Shown here piece by piece: positions 41,520 to 49,049 of a DNA stretch of 64,000 bases. The stretch covers positions 1-64,000 of the forward strand of contig NZ_WMIB01000020.1 in NCBI RefSeq assembly GCF_009711125.1, given 5' to 3'. Within the stretch, counting starts at the first letter, position 1; every line of letters begins with the position of its first letter. A program made the position numbers and the translations under genes. The notes under the pieces were generated by a model, which saw nothing but the letters and a program-made list of their open reading frames with translations, ran no database searches and was not told the origin of the DNA. This DNA comes from Metabacillus mangrovi. Lineage in GTDB: Bacteria; Bacillota; Bacilli; Bacillales; Bacillaceae.

Positions 41520-42050
41520 ATTATCGGAGAAGCTTTCGTCAAAATTGAAAAATACCAGGAAAGATGGCCAAGAGAATTCGAAGCAGAGAAAAAAGCATTA
41601 TCAGGTGCCTTAAAAGAAGACATCCTTTCCATTGAACATATCGGAAGTACCTCTGTTCCAGGCTTAGCGGCTAAACCAATTTTGGATATTGCTGCAGGAG
41701 TAACTGATTTGAGAGCGGCTGAGTTATATATCGGGCCATTGAAGGAGTTCGGATATGAATTTGTGCACCATCCGCACTTCCCCCAAAGGCGATTCTTTCG
41801 CAGGGGTGAATGGGGAGCCGGAACCCACCACCTTCATCTCTATGTATATCAAAGTGAAAGCTGGAACAACCAGATTCTTTTCAGGGACTATTTGCGGAAT
41901 AACAGTGACGCAATGAGAGAATATGAAAGGCTGAAAGTAGAATTGGCACGAAAATATGCTTCTGACAGAACAGCTTATACCGAAGGAAAGGGACCATTTG
42001 TTGAGGGGATTTTAGCAAAAGCGAAGAACGTTTGGCGGACGATGCTCTGA
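41520..42050 (+). CDS. GrpB-family protein with an ATT start codon
   Basis: The 176-residue protein matches GrpB (UPF0157) from its first residues: AFVKIEKYQERWPREFEAEK, then IEHIGSTSVPGLAAKPILDI and HHPHFPQRRFFRRG, ending in the FVEGILAKA helix. The fold is nucleotidyltransferase-like; function is uncertain. An AGGAGG motif lies 6 nt before ATT (41520-41522), and no ATG, GTG or TTG occurs in frame until TTG 41682, which would delete the conserved first third. The true start is therefore ATT, or a mutated ATG. It is probably co-transcribed with the alpha/beta hydrolase gene. Confidence 0.85.
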   Translation: MIGEAFVKIEKYQERWPREFEAEKKALSGALKEDILSIEHIGSTSVPGLAAKPILDIAAGVTDLRAAELYIGPLKEFGYEFVHHPHFPQRRFFRRGEWGAGTHHLHLYVYQSESWNNQILFRDYLRNNSDAMREYERLKVELARKYASDRTAYTEGKGPFVEGILAKAKNVWRTML

Positions 42051-42075
42051 TGCATCCTTTGTTTGCGGAAAATTT

Positions 42076-42110
42076 AAAACCGATAACGGGTAGCCGCTAT
42101 CGGTTTTACT
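42076..42110 (+). terminator. Rho-independent terminator
   Basis: AAAACCGATA pairs with TATCGGTTTT. It lies between GrpB and the convergent dehydrogenase and can serve both strands. Confidence 0.8.
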
Positions 42111-42142
42111 TGTTCTGATTTAAATTGCGGCCTTCTCCCCCG

Positions 42143-43210
42143 CTAAACCCTCGCTGTCTCAAGAATCTTCTCTTTCACCGCTTCCGTTACAGCTCTCGTA
42201 TTGGCCGTTCCCCCAATATCAGGCGTTTTTATACCCGCTTCCGTCACCTCTTCCATGCTATCCATCAGGACTTGTCCGAGCTCCTCAAATCCAAAATGGT
42301 CGAGCATCATCTTCGCAGTCCAGATTTGGCCGATTGGGTTGGCGATCCCTTTACCTGCAATGTCCGGCGCAGATCCATGAACAGGTTCGAACATGGACGG
42401 GTAGCGACCTTCCAGGTTAAGGTTGGCGGATGGAGCAATCCCGATGCTTCCCATGATGGCGGAGCCGATGTCTGTTAAAATGTCTCCAAATAAGTTGCTT
42501 GCGACCACGACATCGAACTCAGCCGGTTTACTTACGAAAAAAGCGGCGAGTGCATCGATATGCGTGGATTGGGTATGTACATGAGGATACTCTGCTGCCA
42601 CGGACTTTGTCACTTCATCCCAGAATGGCATGGAATGCACAATGCCGTTTGATTTCGTCGCGCTCACTAAACGGTTGTTTCGTTTTTCTGCGAGCTGAAA
42701 TGCATAGCGGATGACCTTTTCTGTCGCCCTTCTGGTGAACACTGCGTTCTGGATGGCCATCTCATGCTCTCCCCGGTGAATGCGCCCCCCGACTTCACTG
42801 TATTCGCCTTCGCTGTTTTCCCGAATCACGATCAGATCGAAGTCTTTCGGATTGGCAAGGGGTGAGGTGATACCCTTCACTTTTTTGGCAGGCCGGACAT
42901 TTACGGAAAGCTCAAATTCTCTCCGGATTTTAATGAGCATCCCCCATAAGGAAATGTGATCCGGCACAATCGCAGGATTTCCCACGGCACCGAGGAAGAT
43001 TGCTTCAAACTGGCTGAGGGTTGAAATAGCATCCTTCGGCATCATTTCTCCGTGCTTGCTATAGTAATCACAGCTCCAAGGAAAATCTGTGAAGGAAAAC
43101 TCAACCCCTCCATGAGCTCTTGCAAGAGTATGAAGCACATCCTTCGCGGCTTCTGTGACTTCGACTCCTACTCCATCTCCTGGCAACGCAGCTATTTCAA
43201 TTTTTCTCAT
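42143..43210 (-). CDS. Tartrate/D-malate dehydrogenase (isopropylmalate-dehydrogenase family)
   Basis: The 355-residue protein starts KIEIAALPGDGVGVEVTEAA, the NAD loop of beta-decarboxylating dehydrogenases. Substrate-site motifs IRENSEGEYSEVGGRIHRGE, the catalytic Lys in VSATKSNGIVHSM, and DILTDIGSAIMGSIGIAPSA are typical of the tartrate dehydrogenase/D-malate dehydrogenase (decarboxylating) branch rather than LeuB. It oxidises D-malate or tartrate to a keto acid with CO2 release. GGGAG lies about 10 nt upstream of ATG 43210; GTG 43219 is an alternative. It follows the DASS transporter gene by 18 bp in one operon, so imported hydroxy-dicarboxylate is its likely substrate. Confidence 0.88.
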   Translation of the reverse strand: MRKIEIAALPGDGVGVEVTEAAKDVLHTLARAHGGVEFSFTDFPWSCDYYSKHGEMMPKDAISTLSQFEAIFLGAVGNPAIVPDHISLWGMLIKIRREFELSVNVRPAKKVKGITSPLANPKDFDLIVIRENSEGEYSEVGGRIHRGEHEMAIQNAVFTRRATEKVIRYAFQLAEKRNNRLVSATKSNGIVHSMPFWDEVTKSVAAEYPHVHTQSTHIDALAAFFVSKPAEFDVVVASNLFGDILTDIGSAIMGSIGIAPSANLNLEGRYPSMFEPVHGSAPDIAGKGIANPIGQIWTAKMMLDHFGFEELGQVLMDSMEEVTEAGIKTPDIGGTANTRAVTEAVKEKILETARV

Positions 43211-43228
43211 CTTGAACACGCTCCCTAC

Positions 43229-44854
43229 CTATGATTTGAATGCGTCAGGGAATACCTGCAGATCCACGCCCCAGAGCACAGGCAATAGAAGATACACGGC
43301 CCCAACAATCAAGATGACGCAGAAAATGTTTACCCAGAATCCGTGTTTCACCATTTCGGTAATCTTCAGCTTGCCCGTCGCAAAGATAATCGCATTAGGC
43401 GGAGTTCCCACCGGCAGCATGAAGGCACAGTTTGCTGCCATTGCTGCAGGGACCATGATTGCATACGGATGAACATTTATGGCCACTGCCAATGAGGCGA
43501 GCACCGGCAGGATCATGGTAGCAGTCGCTGTGTTGGATGTGATTTCTGTCAGGAACAGTACAAATGTCGTCACGACAATGATCATAATCAGGAAGTGAAC
43601 CCCATCCAGCACCTTCAGTTGATTCCCCAGCCATTCAGCAAGACCCGTAGAGCTAAATCCGCCGGCAATGGCCAAACCGCCTCCGAACAGCAGCAGAATT
43701 CCCCAAGGAATATCCTTCGCTACACTCCAGTCCAAAAGGCGTTCGCCTTTCTTTTTGGCAGGAATCAAGAAAAAGATGACACCCGCTGTGATGGCGACCA
43801 TCGTATCATCAATGCCGGGAATGATTCCTTTCCAAAGGAACGTTTGAGAAATCCACATGAAAGCGGCAAAGATGAAGATTATACTGACAGCTTTTTCCTC
43901 GAAACTCATTCTTCCAAGTGCCGACTTCTCGTTTCTGATGAGTTCTTTCCCACCGGGGATTTCTTTGATTTTCATAGGATGAGCCACTTTGACAAGGTAA
44001 AACCATGTAGAAAACAAAAGCAGGATGACGACAGGAACGGCGAACAGCATCCAGCTTCCGAAGGAAATCTGCACTCCGTAAAGCTCAGAGACGATACCGG
44101 CAAGGATGATGTTCGGCGGTGTGCCGATCAGCGTCCCAAGACCCCCGATGGTCCCCGCGTACCCGATCGCAAAAATGAGCACCTTTGAGAACTTCTCCTC
44201 CTCAGCCGCCAAGTCTTTGCTGCTCCCTTTCAAAGCCTGGGATACTTGATAGGTAATGGCAGTACCGATCGGAATCATCATCATAACGGCCGCTGTATTG
44301 GAAACCCACATAGACAGGAATCCTGTCGCGATCATAAAGCCGAGAACGATATTCGACGTGCTTGTCCCGACAACCGAGATGATGTTCAAAGCAATTCGTT
44401 TATGCAGATTCCATTTTTCCATGGCAAGGGCAATCATGAAGCCGCCAAGGAACAAGAAGACGATGGGGTTCCCATAGCTCGCAGTCACCTCGTCCATGGG
44501 AAGCGCGCTCGTGATGGGTAAAAGAATGATCGGCAATAAAGAGGTGGCGGGAATCGGGATCGCTTCCGTGATCCACCAGGTTGCGACCCACAGTGTGATG
44601 GCAAACACCATGCGCCCCTCACTGCTCAGCTCTTCCGGAGAAAAGAAAAGAACAGAAAGCAGGAAAAGGAGCGGACCAAGGATCAGTCCGATTAGCTGCC
44701 CTCTTTTATAACTGCGGGGCTCCGGTTCAATAGACTGGTTCGTTTTCCTGCCGGCCGCAGCCTTTTCCGTACTGCCGGGAATGGCGAATAAAAGCAGCTG
44801 CTTCGTTTTATCATGTACCCTCCACATTGAATCCCATAATGCGGTTGCGTTCAT
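43229..44854 (-). CDS. DASS-family sodium-coupled anion transporter (SLC13)
   Basis: The 541-residue membrane protein has about 11-12 TM helices and both substrate-binding S-N-T motifs: MWVSNTAAVMMMIPIGTAIT and EITSNTATATMILPVLASLA. The pair of re-entrant SNT hairpins defines DASS/CitT transporters for dicarboxylates (malate, succinate, tartrate). A 50-residue hydrophilic N-terminal extension (RSYKRGQ end) precedes TM1. GGGGGG precedes the ATG. It is the first gene of the operon with the dehydrogenase, with a cre-like site 23 bp upstream of its start. Confidence 0.9.
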   Translation of the reverse strand: MNATALWDSMWRVHDKTKQLLLFAIPGSTEKAAAGRKTNQSIEPEPRSYKRGQLIGLILGPLLFLLSVLFFSPEELSSEGRMVFAITLWVATWWITEAIPIPATSLLPIILLPITSALPMDEVTASYGNPIVFLFLGGFMIALAMEKWNLHKRIALNIISVVGTSTSNIVLGFMIATGFLSMWVSNTAAVMMMIPIGTAITYQVSQALKGSSKDLAAEEEKFSKVLIFAIGYAGTIGGLGTLIGTPPNIILAGIVSELYGVQISFGSWMLFAVPVVILLLFSTWFYLVKVAHPMKIKEIPGGKELIRNEKSALGRMSFEEKAVSIIFIFAAFMWISQTFLWKGIIPGIDDTMVAITAGVIFFLIPAKKKGERLLDWSVAKDIPWGILLLFGGGLAIAGGFSSTGLAEWLGNQLKVLDGVHFLIMIIVVTTFVLFLTEITSNTATATMILPVLASLAVAINVHPYAIMVPAAMAANCAFMLPVGTPPNAIIFATGKLKITEMVKHGFWVNIFCVILIVGAVYLLLPVLWGVDLQVFPDAFKS

Positions 44855-44876
44855 CGTGCTCCCCCCTCACATCGAT

Positions 44877-44890
44877 TAAAAGCGCTTACA
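44877..44890 (-). promoter_or_regulatory. cre-like site upstream of the DASS operon
   Basis: TAAAAGCGCTTACA matches the cre consensus TGWAANCGNTNWCA with one mismatch at position 2. Placed just upstream of the start, it suggests CcpA control of dicarboxylate uptake. The rest of the 44855-45085 gap shows nothing else I can name. Confidence 0.55.
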
Positions 44891-45085
44891 AACAGAAATT
44901 TGCCGAAAGCTCCTGTATTTATGGTACAAGTTATGTTGTTTGTGCGTCAATGTTTTTACAATATAACGATTATTTCGACATTTTTAAACTACTAAATGCA
45001 TAGGGGGGTTATTTTTCTTTTCCCCGAGAATAGAAACATAGCAACAGCAAAACGCTGAAAGCAGGGGATCAGCTCCTTATGTTTG

Positions 45086-45691
45086 TTACATTGGACTTGC
45101 ACGGAAGGACTGTTTGTAGTGCCTTACAAAGTCTTCGATTAGAAGGGACCTTTGAGTGGATATGCGTGGACATGGATGGTAATAGTCGTTCCTCTTAGGG
45201 TGTGCTTTTCCGAAGTAAGGGATGTTTGATTCTGTTATTTGCTCCATCCATTTCCGCTTACTCTCGTTTAAGTTCTTCCATTTACTTTTGTATTTGACAC
45301 CCCACCCCAGCAGAATCCATGGGTGTTCCTTTAACTCTTCTGCAGAAGCGAGCGATTCTTCTAAATCGTATTCGCCAGATGATACAAGGTTTTCAAACTT
45401 TATAATGGCTTTCTCAGAGCTTGCTTCCTGGAGGTTAAACAAATTATAGATATGCAGTCTTCCCGAACGTTCTTGGGACTCTTCCCGAATTCTGTGAATA
45501 AATGAGATTAGCTGATTCATCGTTGGATCAATTGTTATTTTTCCGTCAAGAACACCTTTTGAAGAGCCTGGATTCAGCAGCAAACAGGCCCCTAGAGACT
45601 CTGTTGAATCCCCCCACTGAAGATACGCTGAAGTCCGATACGTTTCGTTCCCCTTTTTTACAAAAGTGCCATAAGCAACTGGTTTATCCAT
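45086..45691 (-). CDS. DUF1643-like protein
   Basis: The 201-residue protein has short motifs LLLNPGSSKG, TIDPTMNQL, HIYNLFNLQ and ILLGWGVKYK in the order seen in DUF1643 (NPS...DPT...NLF...GWG). The C-terminus has PYFGKAHPKRNDYYHPCPRI. Function unknown; the family often occurs near mobile elements. GGAGGAG precedes the ATG. It is flanked by the DASS operon promoter and the fructan operon terminator and has no close partner. Confidence 0.6.
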   Translation of the reverse strand: MDKPVAYGTFVKKGNETYRTSAYLQWGDSTESLGACLLLNPGSSKGVLDGKITIDPTMNQLISFIHRIREESQERSGRLHIYNLFNLQEASSEKAIIKFENLVSSGEYDLEESLASAEELKEHPWILLGWGVKYKSKWKNLNESKRKWMEQITESNIPYFGKAHPKRNDYYHPCPRISTQRSLLIEDFVRHYKQSFRASPM

Positions 45692-45835
45692 ATCCGCTCC
45701 TCCTTAATAATTACTCAAATTCATCAATAACCGAATTCATCCGTTTTACAGCTCGCATTTCACACCAACTGATTTGCCCGGACTGAAAAACAGCCAATAC
45801 TATATTTTACATAATTATACAACAACCCAACCAAA

Positions 45836-45873
45836 ATAAGGGAGCTGCAATCACTGCGCTCCCCTTGTTTTAT
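45836..45873 (-). terminator. Terminator of the fructan operon
   Basis: On the minus strand AAGGGGAGC pairs with GCTCCCTT across a 12-nt loop, then ATTTTGG. It lies 15 bp past the last gene's stop. Confidence 0.75.
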
Positions 45874-45887
45874 AAAGTCACTTTTAT

Positions 45888-47351
45888 CTATTCCCAGATA
45901 TCCTCCAGCTCCCAAACGTCTACTGTAGAAATGGCAGCGGTCCCGCCTTCTGCAAACACACTCACCCCAAGGCTCGTTTCTTCCGGATAAATCCGGTTAG
46001 AGAGAACAGTCAGCCCGTCTTCGGTAAAGATTTCTACGGAGGAGCGGTCGAGGAACAGGTGGAGAATGAGCTCCTCCTGTCCTTTTGTATTTAATGGGGT
46101 CATACGGATTCCGCCGGGACCCTCGCCTGAAGCGGTTGTGTCGACCACAAGCTTTTGTTCATTCTGATCAATATATATTCTCGTTTGCTGACGGAAGTCT
46201 TCGCTGCACCGGACGAGAAGTCCTGCTTTCTGCGCAGTGCCATCCAGCTTCAGACTTACCAGAAGCTCCAGGGCCGCCCCGTTTGCTACAGGGAGGATGG
46301 ACTGAGTTTCATCCAGCAGCAGATTTTCCTTATGCGAATGCCGGCCCCTTAATTTTTTCAGCTCTTCAACAGGCTGCATGGCGAGCCTGCCATCGTGTGT
46401 AAGCAGCAGCTCTCTCGGAATGGTCAGAGCGCCGGACCAGCCGTGCTGCTGGGTTGGCATTTGAGAATCCCACATGTCCATCCATCCAAATAAGATATAG
46501 CGGCCATGCTTGTCTTTCATGGTTTGTGCAGCATAAAAGTCGAAGCCTTTGTCGAGCTCTTCAAACGTGTCATAGGTGAACCGCCCGGTTGAATAGTCCA
46601 AATCCCCGGTAAGGTAGACTGTCTGGAATCTATTCTGATAGCGGTCTCCGACCGGTTCCATGCCTTGAGGTGACATGATCAGGACATGCCGTCCGCCTAT
46701 TTCAATCAGATCGGGGCATTCCCACATGTAGCCTTGAAGGCCGTTGCTTTCCAGCATAACACCGACATACTCCCAATTATGAAGGTCTTTCGATTTGTAA
46801 AGGACAACCTTTCCGATGTCTCCCTTTCTCGTTCCGAGGACCATATACCACGATTCTCCATGCTTCCATACTTTCGGATCCCGGAAGTGGCCGCTTCCTT
46901 CAGAAGGCGGCGCGGAGATGACCGGGTTGCCTGGATATTTCGTAAAAACTTTCCCATCCTCGCTCGTCGCAATACACTGAACCTGTTCAACGAGATCTTT
47001 TTCCTGATCAATGAAAACGTGCCCCGTATAAATGAGGGTAAGTTTTCCGTTATCATCTACAGCACTTCCCGAAAAGCAGCCGTCTGCATCATAAATTTCA
47101 CCTGGGGTCAGTGCAATCGGCTCATGCTTCCAATGGACAAGGTCTGTGCTCTTAACATGGCCCCAGTGCATTGGCCCCCAAGTGACCCCATGCGGGTGGT
47201 GCTGATAAAAGATATGGTATTCCCCGTTCCAGTGCACCAGCCCGTTCGGATCATTCATCCAGTTCTTTGGAGGCATGATATGGTAGGCAAGCTTAAAGGG
47301 ATCTCTTGACACAGGTACAGCGTCTAGTACATTCTGTATGTCTTTTGCCAT
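45888..47351 (-). CDS. Glycoside hydrolase family 32 (sucrose/sucrose-6-P hydrolase or beta-fructosidase)
   Basis: The 487-residue cytosolic enzyme has all three GH32 signatures: nucleophile W-M-N-D34-P-N-G, transition-state stabiliser R157-D158-P, and acid/base E211-C-P-D. A five-bladed propeller is followed by a C-terminal beta-sandwich (about 340-487). It cleaves terminal beta-fructosyl bonds in sucrose, sucrose-6-phosphate or imported fructo-oligosaccharides. It lacks a signal peptide, so it acts on transported substrate. AAGGAGG precedes the ATG. It is last in a seven-gene operon, after the LacI gene by 17 bp. Confidence 0.92.
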   Translation of the reverse strand: MAKDIQNVLDAVPVSRDPFKLAYHIMPPKNWMNDPNGLVHWNGEYHIFYQHHPHGVTWGPMHWGHVKSTDLVHWKHEPIALTPGEIYDADGCFSGSAVDDNGKLTLIYTGHVFIDQEKDLVEQVQCIATSEDGKVFTKYPGNPVISAPPSEGSGHFRDPKVWKHGESWYMVLGTRKGDIGKVVLYKSKDLHNWEYVGVMLESNGLQGYMWECPDLIEIGGRHVLIMSPQGMEPVGDRYQNRFQTVYLTGDLDYSTGRFTYDTFEELDKGFDFYAAQTMKDKHGRYILFGWMDMWDSQMPTQQHGWSGALTIPRELLLTHDGRLAMQPVEELKKLRGRHSHKENLLLDETQSILPVANGAALELLVSLKLDGTAQKAGLLVRCSEDFRQQTRIYIDQNEQKLVVDTTASGEGPGGIRMTPLNTKGQEELILHLFLDRSSVEIFTEDGLTVLSNRIYPEETSLGVSVFAEGGTAAISTVDVWELEDIWE

Positions 47352-47368
47352 TCCAGCATTCCTCCTTG

Positions 47369-48391
47369 TTAGTTCGTACTTTCCCTTATTACCAGTTCCG
47401 TAGGCAAATAGTAATCCTGAAATGGCTGGGATGGGTCCTCGATCCGGCTGATCAAAGCTTCCGCTGCCTTTACACCGAGTTCAAATGCAGGCTGCTTAAC
47501 GACTGTCAGCGGCGGAGAAGTAATTTTTGCCCAATCATAGTCGTCGTAGCCGATAATTTTTATTTCTTCAGGAATCTTAATTTTTCTCTCATTAAAAAAC
47601 GAAATAGCTCCCATTGTCATAATGTTGTTCGCAATCATAACAGAGGAAGGCTTTCCGGTTTCCCACAGCTCTCTGGCAAGCCTGTATCCTTCCTCAAAGG
47701 TAGCAGGTCCTATCTTGACCAGCTCTGGACGGAAGGGGAAATGATAGTCTTTCAGTGCCTGTTTATAGCCCTCGAAACGTGCATCGCTTGTTGTCAGCCC
47801 AAGTTCACCAGAGATAAATCCAACCTTGGATCCGCTCCGTTCAAGCAAACTCCCTACTGCTTCACGCGATCCGTTCAGGTTATCCGCAAGCACGCAGTCT
47901 CCTATTAAGTCGTTTGGTTTCCGGTCAATGAACACGACCGGATACCGTCCGCTTAACGTCTCATGGAGGTGAGCCGAATCAGGGCTTGCCGGCGCCATGA
48001 TCAAACCGTCAATCAGCTGTGTGTTAAAAGACTTAATCTGCTCATTTTCAATTTCAATTGACTCGTTTGTATTGCTGAGGATCAGATGATAGCCGTGCTC
48101 TCTGAATTTACTCTCAATCCCCTGGGCAATTGACATAAAAAAGAAGTTGGACGTATCAGTCCCCAAGATCGGCACAAGCAGGGCAATGGTCTTGGACTTG
48201 GAGCTTCTCAGACTGCGCGCGATTGAATTCGGCCGATAATCAAGCTCCTTCATCACCTGCATGACCTTCAATTTTGTTTTCTCAGATACGTAACGGGTCT
48301 CGTTTATTACGTGGGAAACGGTAGCTGTAGAGACACCTGCAAGCTCCGCTACATCCTTCATTGAAGAAAATTTGTCATTTGTATTCAGCAT
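47369..48391 (-). CDS. LacI-family repressor of the fructan operon
   Basis: The protein has 340 residues. The N-terminal LacI HTH and hinge are clear (MKDVAELAGVSTATVSHVIN, YRPNSIARSLRSSKSKTIAL), followed by a periplasmic-binding-type effector domain (LVPILGTDTSNFFFMSIAQG, VMIANNIMTMGAISFF). Two palindromic operators at 54832-54889, upstream of the operon's first gene, have the central CG typical of LacI targets. Thus it probably represses its own operon and is released by a fructose-containing sugar. It lies within the operon between YesL and the small GH32 gene. Confidence 0.88.
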   Translation of the reverse strand: MLNTNDKFSSMKDVAELAGVSTATVSHVINETRYVSEKTKLKVMQVMKELDYRPNSIARSLRSSKSKTIALLVPILGTDTSNFFFMSIAQGIESKFREHGYHLILSNTNESIEIENEQIKSFNTQLIDGLIMAPASPDSAHLHETLSGRYPVVFIDRKPNDLIGDCVLADNLNGSREAVGSLLERSGSKVGFISGELGLTTSDARFEGYKQALKDYHFPFRPELVKIGPATFEEGYRLARELWETGKPSSVMIANNIMTMGAISFFNERKIKIPEEIKIIGYDDYDWAKITSPPLTVVKQPAFELGVKAAEALISRIEDPSQPFQDYYLPTELVIRESTN

Positions 48392-48412
48392 TTCATCACC
48401 TTATATGTGCAT

Positions 48413-49021
48413 TTATTGTGAAGCATAGTCAGCCTGCTGTGTATATTTTGTAAACAGATCCATGCAGCTGCCAAACACAAGAGCAGTGTATAAGCTCGGC
48501 AGCATGAGAATAGCAGCGGGAAATGCCAGGATTAGCATGAAAAACAGATAAAGGGAGAGTCCGAGAAAAATCGCTTTAAGCGGAAAGGCTACCAGAATGA
48601 TCAGACTGTTGCGGATCACACCTTTCGAATCCGCATCAAAATGGACGGCAGCAGCGAAGATATACAAGCTCACAAGCAGAAATAAAAAAACAAGAACCGA
48701 GAGAGCGGTTTCAAAGATCACCTGATTGGCTGCTTTTGCCCAAAAGAGATCAGCAGCAATCAGCATAGCCGCCGCAGTCCAGCCAATAGCTAACTTCCAG
48801 TGCTGCCGGAAAGTGCGGTGAAAATGATTCCAGTAGGTCTTCATAAGACCAGCCTCAGATTCTTTTTTCAAATAATGCTGCCTTACCACTGCAAAAAGTG
48901 CAGCGGTTGCCGGAAAGATGGTAATGATAGGCAGGCAGCTGATAAACCAAATTACATTCACAAGCATAAAATCCGCTGCCTTTGAAATAAAGCGGGAATT
49001 CCTCTTATTTACGATATTCAT
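48413..49021 (-). CDS. YesL-family membrane protein (DUF624)
   Basis: The 202-residue protein has about five TM helices and the YesL hallmark near the N-terminus (MLVNVIWFISCLPIITIFPA). YesL proteins are found in carbohydrate-utilisation loci next to LplABC-type ABC transporters; their mechanism is unknown. GGGGGA precedes the ATG. Here it lies between the large GH32 and LacI genes with short gaps, so it belongs to the fructan operon. Confidence 0.88.
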   Translation of the reverse strand: MNIVNKRNSRFISKAADFMLVNVIWFISCLPIITIFPATAALFAVVRQHYLKKESEAGLMKTYWNHFHRTFRQHWKLAIGWTAAAMLIAADLFWAKAANQVIFETALSVLVFLFLLVSLYIFAAAVHFDADSKGVIRNSLIILVAFPLKAIFLGLSLYLFFMLILAFPAAILMLPSLYTALVFGSCMDLFTKYTQQADYASQ

Positions 49022-49049
49022 TCTCTTTCCCCCTTTCTCTGCTGTTCAG

